Shown: piece by piece, positions 23,008-32,275 of the stretch | Layout: each line of letters opens with the position of its first letter | Position numbering within the stretch: the first letter of the stretch is position 1 | From: Candidula unifasciata | Taxonomy: Eukaryota; Mollusca; Gastropoda; Stylommatophora; Geomitridae | Reading direction: 5' to 3' | Length of the DNA stretch: 64,000 nt | Assembly (NCBI GenBank): GCA_905116865.2 | Contig: CAJHNH020002779.1 | Location: 258,501-322,500, forward strand | Notes under the pieces: model-generated | What the model was told of the DNA's origin: nothing | Databases searched by the model: none | Seen by the model: only the letters and a program-made list of their open reading frames with translations | Made by a program: the position numbers and the translations under genes

Positions 23008-23040
23008 TGAGAGAGAGAAAGATAGAGAGAGAGTGAATAG
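22917..23040. repeat. (TA)n-(GA)n microsatellite
   Basis: About 29 TA units followed by GA units with GGGAGTG and AAAGATA interruptions. Confidence 0.95.
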
Positions 23041-23410
23041 GGCACTAGAACAGAACATGTGAAAAGCGCTATCTCCGCAAGGTCACCAACAACACACGAT
23101 CAGACAGGGTTATGAATACCAGCAGTATAAAGTTGGAATTAGACCATGTCTGGACTATAGTGTCAGACAAAGAATGAAATGGTTCGGCCATCTAGTGAGA
23201 ATGCTGCCAGACCAGACTGCATTTAAGACTTTTTACAGTACACCATCTGGGAGAGGGGGGGGGGGCAAAAAATATATAGATAAATTGTGTACCTGTAAAA
23301 AGATGAACAAATCAATCACTCAAGCAACCCGAGAGGCGCAAGACAAAAACAGAAATCCCCGACACAACTACAACTTGGTGTCAGTGAGACGACAAAAGAA
23401 GGACTGACCT
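23041..23410 (+). pseudogene. Non-LTR RT C-terminal fragment
   Basis: Codes for RQRMKWFGHLVRMLPDQTAF followed by a GRGGGG stretch (poly-G slippage where GRPRxRW is expected) and DKLC. The KWFGHLxRM motif is the conserved step near the LINE C-terminus. Frames shift upstream (23045-23160). Inactive. Confidence 0.7.
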
Positions 23411-23598
23411 TTACGTGGTGTACCTTTTTATAAGCAGCTGGTTCTATTCCTAAAAATATTTCGACAGCCCTGGTCACTTCAACGGAACCTGTCAAAGGTC
23501 AGCACACCACGGCCCTCGTCTGACCTCATGAAACCGAGTCCTTCGAATCCGGGGAATTTTCGAGGTTAACTATACCTCAAGTTTTCATTCCATTGTAT
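23411..23598. other. No recognisable feature
   Basis: Short unique spacer. Confidence 0.4.
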
Positions 23599-23599
23599 T

Positions 23600-23805
23600 G
23601 ACTGACTTTCTACCCCACTAGGACATCATACAAGCGATAAACACCCGATGACACAAAGTGCCACCATGTGGATGAGGATCGCCGTGGAGAGGTCCCAGAA
23701 ACCGCGTTCAGACAATTGGCCATTTCATGGCCTGCCTATATTGCGGCCCCTGGTAAAAGCCAGGGTGGGGCTTCAAAAAAACAAAAAAATTGTATCCTAA
23801 AAAAG
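23600..23805 (+). repeat. Rep2 copy
   Basis: Contains CACTAGGACATCATACAAGC, ACCCGATGACACAAAGTGCC, GAGGTCCCAGAAACCGCG and AGCCAGGGTGGGGCTTC. One of seven copies in the window. No tRNA-like head or inverted termini were recognised, so the class is open. Confidence 0.85.
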
Positions 23806-23859
23806 GACGAAAATGGATAGATTATAATCCATTGTATTGTTTGGTCGTCCCTTATGTAT

Positions 23860-24250
23860 GTATTCTTAGTGGGCATCCCTCTTTATGGACACCCAACACC
23901 ATAGAACTACAGTGGGGAAGCGGAGGTTTAAGGTTTAAACAACAGATCAACTAATGGCACAAGCGTAGTAACCCATAAGTGCTCCGTTCTACTTCTAACT
24001 CAAGTCTGAGTCCGAAGCAGCCGCGATGATCCTGAAACACTCTGGGTAGATTTCTCTCTCTAAGTTTTGCCCGGGCGTCGGGGTTAGGCTACTCTTTTAG
24101 ATTTCAAACTGCCAAGGAATTTTCTACCTGCGCAGCAATACACACGGGCGTCCGATGTAACTACCCAGAGCCAGGAGAAAATACAAAGAAGTCTAAGTGA
24201 AAAAAATACCAGCTTTCATCGGGGACATCCAGCACACGAGCCAAGAGCAG
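23860..24250 (-). mobile_element. SINE-C copy
   Basis: Contains GTTTAAACAACAGATCAAC, CTCAAGTCTGAGTCCGAAG, CTGGGTAGATTTCTC and GGCGTCCGATGTAACTAC, and ends in the decayed tRNA-like head region (GACATCCAGCACACGAG). The 5' end is incomplete. Confidence 0.78.
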
Positions 24251-24310
24251 GGTTATTACCAAACAAGGAGTGCGACTGGAAAAAGGAATGACAACAGACA
24301 GGACTTAGAC

Positions 24311-24503
24311 CAATGGTTCTCAACATTTCTGATGCAGCGACCCTTTAATACAGTTCCTCGTGCTGTGGCGACCCCCCCCCCCCTCCCCCAAACCATACAA
24401 TTATTTGTGATGCTACTTCATAACTTCAATAAATGTGTGTTTTCAGATGGTCTTAGGTGACCGCTGTGAAAGGGTCGTTCGATCAGCACGTTGAGAAACG
24501 CTG
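24311..24503 (+). mobile_element. SPIN-like hAT non-autonomous element, copy 1
   Basis: The ends CAATGGTTCTCAAC and GTTGAGAAACGCTG are near-perfect inverted repeats. The interior has GCAGCGACCCTTTAATACAG, TGTGTTTTCAGATGGTCTT and GAAAGGGTCGTTCGA. The flanks ACTTAGAC (24303-24310) and ACTTAGTC (24504-24511) match at 7 of 8, a hAT-type target duplication. From memory the termini and these internal blocks are nearly those of the SPIN family found in several tetrapods, a triatomine bug and a pond snail. A poly-C stretch at 24370-24382 is a local expansion. No transposase is encoded. Confidence 0.88.
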
Positions 24504-24523
24504 ACTTAGTCCCTCCCTGGGAC

Positions 24524-24783
24524 CAGGGCTACCAAATACTACCCCCCCCCCCCCCCCCCCCACCCAGATCTAGGTTTTTATTTGAAGCTTTAGGGGAATC
24601 TGTTTTGTTTTTAAACATATCCTTATATAAAAGTGGTAAATGTTTCGTTTCGTAACTATTCATTTTGTACATTTTTACAATGTGGGTTTTTTTTTTTTTT
24701 ATTCTTTGCTTATGTTTTGCTTGGGTTTTTGTTTAGCCTAGCTGGGTTTTTCAACAACAACAAAAATCCCATTGACAGCCCTG
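24524..24783 (+). mobile_element. CAGGG-type hAT-like MITE, copy 1
   Basis: The ends CAGGGCTACCAA and TTGACAGCCCTG are imperfect inverted repeats. The flanks CCTGGGAC and CCTTGGGC match at 6 of 8. It shares CTTATATAAAAG, TTTCGTTTCGTAACTAT and GCTTGGGTTTTTG with 30093-30337. A 24-base C run at 24541 has grown near the left end. Non-coding. Confidence 0.75.
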
Positions 24784-24924
24784 CCTTGGGCTGCGTTAGA
24801 ACGGAGCTAGCAAATTGCTCGACAGTTGTCAAAGGGCAGTGAAAAAAACTGCGGGAACTGGGAAAGCTTAAGGATAGAGCAGTGGAGATGGCGAGGTACC
24901 AGCAGCGCTCACGTACCTCATTCC
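24784..24924. other. No recognisable feature
   Basis: Short spacer. Confidence 0.4.
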
Positions 24925-25205
24925 ATTATATTTATTGGTCCTCCCTGTAAGCATCCAACACTACAGAAAACGGTAGGGGAAGCGGAGGTTTAAGGTCTAT
25001 ACAACGGATCAACATCAAGGCACAAGGGTAGTGACCCATAAGTGCCTTGTTCTTTCTTTTAACTCAAGTGCGAGTCGGAAGAAGCTCAGCACAGTGCACA
25101 GGATCTGAAGCACCGGAGAAGATCTTAAAATACTTTGGGTAAATTGGTAACGCCAAAACAGCAGCGCTGTTGGGTTACTCTTGTTCATTTCCAACTGCCT
25201 CATGT
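24925..25205 (-). mobile_element. SINE-C, truncated
   Basis: Shares its tail with 23860-24250, starting GGTCCTCCCTGTAAGCATCC, then AACGGATCAACATCAAGGC, TACTTTGGGTAAATTGG and TTGGGTTACTC. It stops at CAACTGCCTCA, exactly where the RT fragment at 25206 begins. Confidence 0.72.
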
Positions 25206-25400
25206 ACTTTCATACTCAAGGAGTAACTTATATCCTGTGCCCATCTTCGTGCTGGTCGGCCCCTGCCCCTCCTTCCTGGTACCATGCCTTCTGCTATAAT
25301 TTTTTACAATCCGTCGTCGCGCTTGATATGACCAAAATATTTCAGCTTTCGAGACAAGATGCTGTTTATTAGCCAATCTTCCTTGATGTCAGCATTTCTC
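25206..25400 (-). pseudogene. Non-LTR RT C-terminal fragment
   Basis: The minus strand reads INSILSRKLKYFGHIKR with small changes, then GMVPGRRGRGRPARRWAQDI. It is clearly homologous at nucleotide level to 37685-37972 (+) and to the split copy at 54460-55715 (-). The copy lacks everything upstream, and a stop replaces E in the DGLEK stretch. Confidence 0.78.
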
Positions 25401-25447
25401 CTCTGGGGTGGATTAAGTAAAGTAATTTTAGAAACTTTCATTCAGAT

Positions 25448-25633
25448 CACTTTCTCTCAACATTCCTAATGCCGCGACCCTATAATACAGTTCCCTCATG
25501 TTGTGGCAACCCCAAATTATTATTTTCCTTCATAACTTCAATAAATATGTGTTTTCCGATGGTCTTTTGCGACCACTGTGAAAGGGTCGTACGACCCAAA
25601 AAAGGGTCGCGACCGGCAGGTTGAGAACCGCTG
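25448..25633 (+). mobile_element. SPIN-like hAT non-autonomous element, copy 2
   Basis: The left end CACTTTCTCTCAACATTCC is slightly eroded; the right end GGTTGAGAACCGCTG is intact. The interior contains GCCGCGACCCTATAATACAG, GTGTTTTCCGATGGTCTT and GTGAAAGGGTCGTACGACCC. The flanks ATTCAGAT (25440-25447) and ATTTAGAT (25634-25641) match at 7 of 8. It lies 0.95 kb from copy 1 in the same orientation, with different target sites, so the two are independent insertions. Confidence 0.88.
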
Positions 25634-25647
25634 ATTTAGATAGTAAA

Positions 25648-25745
25648 TTACCTCTGTGGGTTCTGGAGGCTCCCCGTTTATAGGGGTCGGTAGACAACCC
25701 AACACCCTAAACAAGCTTGTCGTAAAAGGCGAATAATTAAGGTGC
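25648..25745 (+). mobile_element. Rep1, degenerate 5' half
   Basis: TGTGGGTTCTGGAGGC and AAGCTTGTCGTAAAAGGCG line up with the Rep1 start. The rest of the family is missing. Confidence 0.55.
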
Positions 25746-25888
25746 AGATATTAAAGCCTCGCTGTAAACCACAATCCAGCCCCCCCCCCCTCCTTTTTAA
25801 GGGCTGAAGTACAAGACACATCGCCCATTCATAAATATGGCACTTTATTTTGTATTCACCCTAAAGAAAGTAAGTCCTGGAATTCCTT
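25746..25888. other. No recognisable feature
   Basis: Spacer with poly-C at 25780-25790. Confidence 0.4.
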
Positions 25889-26012
25889 GGAAAGTCCAAT
25901 ATTATAGGGGTGTTATGGGTGGGGATTGGGATCTTTGTCAGTTCCCAGCGCCTCAAAGACACCGACTAACCGTAACCCTAAATCATAACACCCCTAGAAT
26001 ATAGTACTTTCC
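25889..26012. repeat. Inverted repeat, 29-bp arms
   Basis: GGAAAGTCCAATATTATAGG then GGTGTTATG at 25889-25917 pairs with 25984-26012 with about five mismatches. The loop is 66 bp. It may be a small foldback element; no target duplication was recognised. Confidence 0.7.
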
Positions 26013-26082
26013 ATTAAACTCGTAGATTTCCTTTGTTTTTGGGTAAATGTAAAAAAGTACACTTACGTATGTGTGTATAAAC

Positions 26083-26187
<105 letters not shown>

Positions 26188-26545
26188 CTGTGAATTCTGG
26201 ACAATAGGTAGGCAGGCCAAACAATTTCTGGAGGCCTCAGGGATGTGGTTTTACAGAAGAATGCTTAGAATACCTTGGACAGCCAAAAAGAGCAACCAAG
26301 ACTATTTTGAAAGTAGCGGGAGCCCGAAGACAACTTATCACAGACATCAGAAGGAGACACAGTCATCATTTTTCGGCCATGTTATGAGAAGAGAGAAAAT
26401 AGAACATGTGGTGACCACTGGAAAGATCTGTGGAAGGAGGAGTAGAGTAAGATAACGAGAGAAGTTTCTCGACAGTCTTGTTGCATGGCATGGAGGTGTG
26501 TCGGCACACGCACTGATGTGGCGCGGTGATTTATGTCACAGGCGT
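26188..26545 (+). pseudogene. Non-LTR RT C-terminal fragment
   Basis: The start reads [20 protein letters not shown] and continues [19 protein letters not shown] one-base shift then gives ARRQLITDIRRR, and another frame gives FFGHVMRREKIEHVV. The order (ETWT, then WxYRRMLRI, then GHVMRR) is that of the LINE C-terminal region. It is the same family as 43050-43300. At least two frameshifts and one stop make it inactive. Confidence 0.78.
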
Positions 26546-26919
26546 GAGGGGAAGTAAAGTCCAACATGATGTGTATAAGGAGATACTCTGTACGTCACTC
26601 GGGCGCCAGTCCTTAACTATCCTGGTTGTACGGAACCTCACGCAAGACCCCTACAGCACGTCCTCGTCGTGCGCCACGGATAATGTCTCAAATGAGCATT
26701 AACAGAGCTGTCAGGGGATCTCGGAGTTCGGCGGCCCCCAGAGGTGATGTGTCCCTGTGGCTCTCATCAGCCCGCCCCCAAACGCTTGGGTGAAAAATGT
26801 TATCAAAACTCATTAGGAACATGAGTAGGTTTGCCAAACGTACAGCCAAAATTACAACCCTTGGTTAAAAGACTGCGGAGTAAAGAGAACATTGTTCACT
26901 GCACATCCTCTCTGTTAAC
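26546..26919. other. No recognisable feature
   Basis: Unique-looking sequence; nothing supported. Confidence 0.4.
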
Positions 26920-27145
26920 CCTCAGTGTCGTCGTCACCGCGCTGAGGTACACCACAACAGCAACCATCCATAGGCTGGCCATCCTTATACATCCTCGGTT
27001 AAACCCCCAGTGTCGTCGTCACCGCGCTGAGGTACACCACAACAGCAACCATCCATAGGCTGGCCATTCATGTACATCCTCGGTTAACCCTCAGTGTCGT
27101 CGACACCGCGCTGAGGTACACCACAACAGCAACCATCCTAATTGT
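26920..27145. repeat. Three tandem copies of a 75-84-bp unit
   Basis: CAGTGTCGTCGTCACCGCGC, GAGGTACACCACAACAGC and AACCATCCATAGGCTGGCC recur starting near 26933, 27008 and 27092. The copies are almost identical, so the amplification is recent. The third copy lacks the GGCTGGCC end. Confidence 0.9.
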
Positions 27146-27182
27146 CCGACAAAACTAGATCATACGGATCAAAATCTGACCA

Positions 27183-27713
27183 TCAAAATTTGTATTGAAC
27201 TGAAAAAGACCGAATGTCCACACCCAAAGACCCCACTCGCCCGAGTGTTGGGACAAAACTGATAACGATATGCCTGATGCAGGATGTAGAATTCTGTCGG
27301 GCTAACGGCTCGTCAAAGAAATCTAACGTGCGAAGAAAAAAGAATGTACCTATCTGTGTGGTCACAAAAGTCCAAAACCCACGGGCTGCTCCCCGCCGAC
27401 TTCCAGAGGGCGCAGCCCCTGTCGAGCGGGAGGCCTGATACGGTTGTGAGGTTAAGCAGGCATGTGCAGGACGTGACGATTCCTTGTGTGAGCCCAGAAC
27501 CAGAGCGCCATGTGCCGGCTCTGCATGCATGGAAGCCTCCTTGGATGGCGGGGAATGCCCATGATCTGCCCCTGCCTTCCCTTGAGGGCTAACTGTTCCA
27601 CAGGGGGCTGCCCCAAAGGGGTACTCCGAGGGCAATACCTGCGGAGGAGACAAAGTGGACACCACACAAATCAGGCAACGTCTCGACCCACACAAAACAA
27701 TGGCCACAGTCAA
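27183..27713 (-). other. Unrecognised 176-codon open frame
   Basis: An uninterrupted minus frame begins MTVAIVLCGSRRC and ends near VDIRSFSVQYKF. Open frames of 70-90 codons overlap it on the plus strand. There is no signal peptide, convincing hydrophobic segment or domain that I recognise. Composition is high in A, G, P and S. A decayed transposon interior or chance in GC-rich DNA is as likely as a gene. Confidence 0.2.
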
Positions 27714-27719
27714 CCTAGA

Positions 27720-27885
27720 AATAGGCCCGACGTCTTACTTCGAAGTCGGCGTACAGCTGCCCATGAGGCAGGGAAATGAAAAACGGTTGTACACGCAAAA
27801 ATCAGGTCCAGGTGAAAGCCAAAAGTCCAAGCGGACGATTAACCGGGACCTTCCACTGGAATTCACAGCCGGTGATCGATAAAAA
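27720..27885 (+). mobile_element. Rep1, degenerate
   Basis: TTCGAAGTCGGCGTACAGC, GAGGCAGGGAAATG and GAATTCACAGCCGGTGATCG align with the Rep1 consensus with many changes; the middle is shortened. Confidence 0.6.
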
Positions 27886-27887
27886 AA

Positions 27888-27957
27888 ACTGATACATGCT
27901 GCAGGAGATGGCAGATTGTGGAGAGGCATGATCGCCCCCGCCAGTCGGCAAGGCATC
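27888..27957 (+). repeat. Rep7 short module
   Basis: GATTGTGGAGAGGCATGATC and CAGTCGGCAAGGCAT are repeated at 43606-43675 in the same orientation. In both places it sits next to a Rep1 copy. Confidence 0.65.
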
Positions 27958-27959
27958 TG

Positions 27960-28328
<369 letters not shown>

Positions 28329-28344
28329 CATATAATTTCAGCAC

Positions 28345-28425
28345 CGGGTACTACCTTAGCATGCAACACCAGTGGTCGGAAGCCGAACCCACGATCCACA
28401 GAGCGCCAGGCAAAGGACTTAACCA
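28345..28425 (-). mobile_element. tRNA-like SINE head
   Basis: The minus strand has GAGTGGTTAAGTCC (A-box-like) and GTGGGTTCGGCTTCC (B-box-like) at tRNA spacing. It faces head-to-head with the SINE-B that follows. The body is not identified. Confidence 0.5.
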
Positions 28426-28668
28426 CTCTTGCCATAGAGCCTGGACGCTTGCCAACCGATCGCGAAGCTTTAGGGTTCGAGTTCGCCTCCAGGCGGACCT
28501 GTTTTTCGATCCTGACCTTGGCTCCAAGGTCAACCCAGCCAAAATAGGTACCAGCTCAAGTTCTGGGAAGTAAGGGCGGCCGGCAACCGATTGGTCTATG
28601 AAAACATGAGTCAAGCGCTATATGGCCGATGCGCCACAGATGACAATATTGGTCCTTTACTTTACTGA
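28426..28668 (+). mobile_element. SINE-B
   Basis: The B-box area is AGGGTTCGAGTTCGCC. The body has CCAAGGTCAACCCAGCC and GGGAAGTAAGGGCGGCCGG, and the tail has TATATGGCCGATGCGCC followed by a pyrimidine-rich end. Confidence 0.8.
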
Positions 28669-28737
28669 CTGGTTACCAATGATTCTCCAACTCGAGTTAC
28701 CAAACAATGAGAAAGACCCTTTTCCAGGTGTACAGGT

Positions 28738-28983
28738 GCATGGGGATTTAGGGCCAGACCTGTATTTTATAGCCAAACTGGCACTCGGTGGGTGATATGG
28801 TCAAACTTCAGGGCGACCGCTTTTACTTCCCAAGACTTTGCCCGGTACCCATTCATGGTTTAGTCGATATGGCGGCCAAGGCCATTTTTTAAAAGAAAGA
28901 AAAAACGTCCAGGTCATTTCGGATTTGAACCTACGATCTCTGGATCTGTCGGCTAGAGTCTAGTCGCTTACATTAGTGTGGTT
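28738..28983 (-). mobile_element. SINE-B
   Basis: TTAGGGCCAGACCTGTATTT, CACTCGGTGGGTGATATGG, TTTACTTCCCAAGAC and the head complement GGATTTGAACCTACGATC identify a full-length minus copy. It lies 70 bp from the plus-strand copy, so their tails face each other. Confidence 0.82.
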
Positions 28984-29034
28984 CCCTAAGCAACGATTAC
29001 GGACAACTTTAAAAACCAACAGGCTACGGAACGA

Positions 29035-29125
29035 ACATCTGCCTTGTCAACCCATAACAACCACACGCAATATGCTGGGATTGGTTCTGCAACGCCCTGT
29101 AAAGGACAGGCAATTAGAACTGTAT
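29035..29125 (+). mobile_element. SINE-A 3' fragment
   Basis: TGCTGGGATTGGTTCTGC then AACGCCCTGTAAAGGACA matches the SINE-A tail only. Confidence 0.65.
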
Positions 29126-29384
29126 AAGCCGTATGGTGAAATTCTGCCCATTTCCTTAAGCACTCACACCTACATAACATCCCCCAATCATCAGCTACTG
29201 TACACCGCGCCCTTTGTTTACACTCTGGCCTCGCTAAAAACTGGCAAACACAAATAAATGCTTAAATTGAGAGTCAGAAAGTGCGTACAGGAGACAAAAT
29301 AAACAGTGGCTTTTCACAACATAAACAACTCACAGCCCCATTTCGGCATTCCGGGGACATCACTACTTGCTTTGAGAAAGACTC
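29126..29384. other. No recognisable feature
   Basis: Unique-looking spacer before the MITE target site. Confidence 0.4.
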
Positions 29385-29392
29385 GTCTGCAC

Positions 29393-29897
29393 CAGTGTTG
29401 CCACTTTGGATGTTTTACATCCAGGTTTAGATGTTTTTGCTTGCATTTAGATGGTGTTTTTGACGTTTAGATGATAGAAGTTTTTCTAGATAAATAATTT
29501 GGAGTGAATTTATCCAATCTAACCTAAGAAACAGGATGAAATTTGACCTTTTAAATACTATCCTGACAATAAAATTCGGCCTGATAAGAGTAGGAAAAGG
29601 CTGTCCCACTTATCAGCTCCCTGATTGGGTATTAAAAGAAATTGGAACAGCTAAAGAATACCAGTCATTTTGGATCTGAAGCTTCAACTTCATCATCCAA
29701 GCTAAGTTTAACCTGTGGATCTTGTAAGGCAGACTTCAGTGAAGATGAGGAAATGATTCTATAGGCTAAGTCATATCAACTGCTATGTAATTTGTGACTC
29801 TTTCCATTTGGATGTTTTTTTAGATGTTTTCCACACGAATTTAAATGTTTTTAGACTCCGTTTTGGATGTTTTTGTCAAAGAAAAGTGGCAACACTG
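29393..29897 (+). mobile_element. 505-bp hAT-like MITE with perfect target duplication
   Basis: The terminal inverted repeats CAGTGTTGCCACTTT are perfect over 15 bp (left 29393, right ending 29897). The 8-bp flank GTCTGCAC is identical on both sides (29385-29392 and 29898-29905). These are hAT features. Subterminal regions repeat ATCTAAA/TTTAGATG-type motifs. The interior includes a short frame with TCGSCKADFSEDEEM but no transposase domain. It is the type copy for the family that also includes 1-479. Confidence 0.93.
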
Positions 29898-29905
29898 GTC
29901 TGCAC

Positions 29906-30084
29906 CTACTGGGGCAGAGTAGGGGAAACTATCTTCAACGCAGATGTTCCAACAAGAGGCTACGATGTTAAGAGATATTTGTGCAGCACATGCATCTGGT
30001 TGTCTTGTGTTTCTTGAGCTAGAAAATTCGACAGCAAACAAAAAATGGCAATCCGATCGCTAGAACTGGCTCCCCGTTATAACA
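29906..30084. other. No recognisable feature
   Basis: Short spacer between MITEs. Confidence 0.4.
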
Positions 30085-30092
30085 CCTATTTG

Positions 30093-30337
30093 CAGGGTTA
30101 CCAATGCTGGGTTTTTTCCCCCAGATCTGGTTCTTTTTTTTTTTTTTTATGACGCCTTGGGGGAAATCTGTTTTTTTTTTTTTTTTTTAATATATTCTTA
30201 TATAAAAGTAGTAACTGTTTCGTTTCGTAACTATAAAGTGTGTACATTTTAACAATCTGGGTTTTTATTTCTATGTATTGCTTGGGTTTTTGTTCAGCTA
30301 AGCTGGGTTTTTCAAAAAAATCCCATCGGCAGCCCTG
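30093..30337 (+). mobile_element. CAGGG-type hAT-like MITE, copy 2
   Basis: CAGGGTTACCAATGCTGGG and the right end CCCATCGGCAGCCCTG are imperfect inverted repeats. It matches 24524-24783 through most of its length, including two T-rich stretches. The possible 8-bp flanks CCTATTTG/CCTACCAG match at only 5 of 8, so the target duplication is uncertain. Confidence 0.72.
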
Positions 30338-30629
30338 CCTACCAGCTATTCATGCCATTTTGTCAGGACCTGGGGATGGGCCAGATGTAAGTTGCGACGG
30401 CGGCGTGCCAAAACAGAATTCTTTACAAGCGGTGGACTGTATTCTATACAACTCTGGTTATCGATGTTATAACTGTTTTTTGGTAGGCTGAATGGGGTAT
30501 TTGCGATTTGCTATGCTGGTTTGACATTTGTAATCTCGGGTATGAAACCTCAAAGCTTCCCCTGTGGGTTCCGGGACGCAAAGGGAGGGGGGGATTACAC
30601 CTAGTCCCATGAAGTAGCAGGCGACTTAC
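30338..30629. other. Candidate intron sequence downstream of the exon
   Basis: If the exon at 30630-30824 is real, this is intron on the minus strand. A Rep1-like 5' scrap (CTGTGGGTTCCGGGA) lies near 30561. Confidence 0.3.
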
Positions 30630-30824
30630 CGGGGGCGGGTACCATGGGTGCACCTGCACTGACAGCCCTACCACTACTTCTCTTGATAGCAGAGCCAAGC
30701 GTATTTGTCGAACCGACACTTGAAGCATTAGGAGAACTTTTCAGTACCAGTGTGTCTAGCCTGGCAATCCGTAAGCGCATTTGCCACTTCATGGCAAACG
30801 GATCGCATTTGTATTCCTCCGTAC
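30630..30824 (-). CDS. Candidate internal exon, 65 codons, gene unknown
   Basis: On the minus strand a frame reading TEEYKCDPFAMKWQMRLRIA and RLDTLVLKSSPNASSVG, then a serine/glycine-rich end, is bounded by an acceptor-like TTTTGTTAGCACAG and a full-consensus donor G|GTAAGT. Both boundaries fall in phase 1, and the length is 195 bp, a multiple of 3. The first half could form a basic amphipathic helix; the second half looks disordered. Composition is unlike the nearby repeats. I recognise no family. No second exon was found nearby, so a chance frame or an isolated exon of a long-intron gene are both possible. Confidence 0.4.
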
Positions 30825-31764
30825 CTGTGCTAACAAAAGCCACACGGAATTGCCATCACTGTCCTTGGGTGGGGGTCTAGAGAAACACGAAAACGTACAT
30901 GAGCAATGAACGAAGAAGAAAGCAGTCAGAAGTGCCGAAACAAAACGTATGTACTGAAAATGCAGTACGTTAACAATGGAACCAACAGCCACAACAACAG
31001 ATCACTAACTGTACATGCAATAAATCGCATAAGGCTTCGCCCCTTGCCTGCCAAAAGGCCATTCGCCACGCATATACACCGTGACAACCTCCTCATATAC
31101 CCCTAATAATGCTGCGAGATCCGTGGCCTGATGACCCTACGCCTAGCCATTTCCAGTTGTTTCAACAACCTAAACTTGCACACAGGACCTACGATTTGCA
31201 GTCTATTTCAAGAAGCCAAGTAGGGTATCCCAAACCCAAAGACATCAGATGGCAGTGTGATAATATAAACATATGATTGCCGCCAAAATTAGCGTCACTA
31301 TACTTAGATTACGACCTAAATAACTCATTAATCTAAGACCGACACTTTTATGCCCCACCCACTAAGCAGAGTTTTAGAACCACCGATCGCAAGTAGTTCA
31401 CACAACTCCTTCATTTCATGAGCTGTCTGTGCTGAGTTGCCCGCCCTTGGATTTATTGCCCGATATGCTCTTATCTTTATTACGTACAGTTTCTGCTAGC
31501 GACACCAGGGGTGTATTTTAGCTTTGAGAGGCGACGTGACTTTGACAATAAAGTCAGCTGGCTAGTATAAATGTTGCTGATTATTGACTGCACTAGCGAG
31601 GAGCGACAGCTAGTAGCATGAGATACACTGGGATAAAGTCACTTCCTCAAACCAGCTATTTAAAAGCTAGACGAATTGACTATACAACGTGAATATTCGA
31701 CGAACAGTGTGCAATAACCCTTGTGTGTGTGAATTACGGGTTATCAAATACAATCCAAATACAC
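30825..31764. other. No recognisable gene or repeat
   Basis: About 940 bp of unique-looking sequence upstream (minus strand) of the candidate exon. It could be intron. No further exon, promoter or transposon was supported. Confidence 0.4.
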
Positions 31765-31769
31765 TGTCT

Positions 31770-31884
31770 TGGTTTTGGTTTGAACAACGGACCAACCTCA
31801 TGGCACACGGGTAGTAACCCATAAGTGCGCCTTTTTTCTTCTAACTCAAGTCTGAGAAACCTCAGCACAGTGCACAGGCTCTGT
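31770..31884 (-). mobile_element. SINE-C 3' fragment
   Basis: GTTTGAACAACGGACCAACC, AGTAACCCATAAGTGCGCC and CTCAGCACAGTGCACAGGC match the SINE-C tail. It ends abruptly at CTCTG, where Rep4 begins. Confidence 0.72.
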
Positions 31885-32275
31885 ATTAATCAAGTAACAG
31901 AAAGTATTGTGAACGGCACTCATAGAAAGAAGTAGAAAGATAGAAGAACACACTAGACAACATAAAAATCGAAAGCTATAGTTAACGTGCCGGGAATTGA
32001 ACCTGTCACCTCCAGACGGCGTCTGCGCCTCGCCATGAATACAAGTGTACTAAGATACATGGTCAACTAGGCACCCAAAAAAAAGGTGTCTCATTGGCCA
32101 TGTCTATAGTACAGCTTGAAATCCACGACTATGGAATACGGACAGAATTCATTTCAACCCATTGAAATGGCACCATAGGTTACATAAATTTATATTAACG
32201 AAGCAAATGTCGAACAATTTACGAACACAGTAGACTTTATTGCCTTGTCTAGAATACACAAACATTTAAGAAAGG
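31885..32275 (-). repeat. Rep4 copy
   Basis: Matches the reverse complement of 62840-63240: TTAATCAAGTAACAG, GGCACTCATAGAAAG, AACATAAAAATCGAAAG, GGCCATGTCTATAG and TCTAGAATACACAAAC. On the minus strand there is a B-box-like GGTTCAATTCCCGG, so part may be tRNA-derived. Confidence 0.8.

Noticed and set aside
30644..30880. Plus-strand 78-codon frame with a signal-peptide-like start (MGAPALTALPLLLLIAEP)
   Set aside because: Antisense of the better-supported minus-strand exon, without splice signals of its own.
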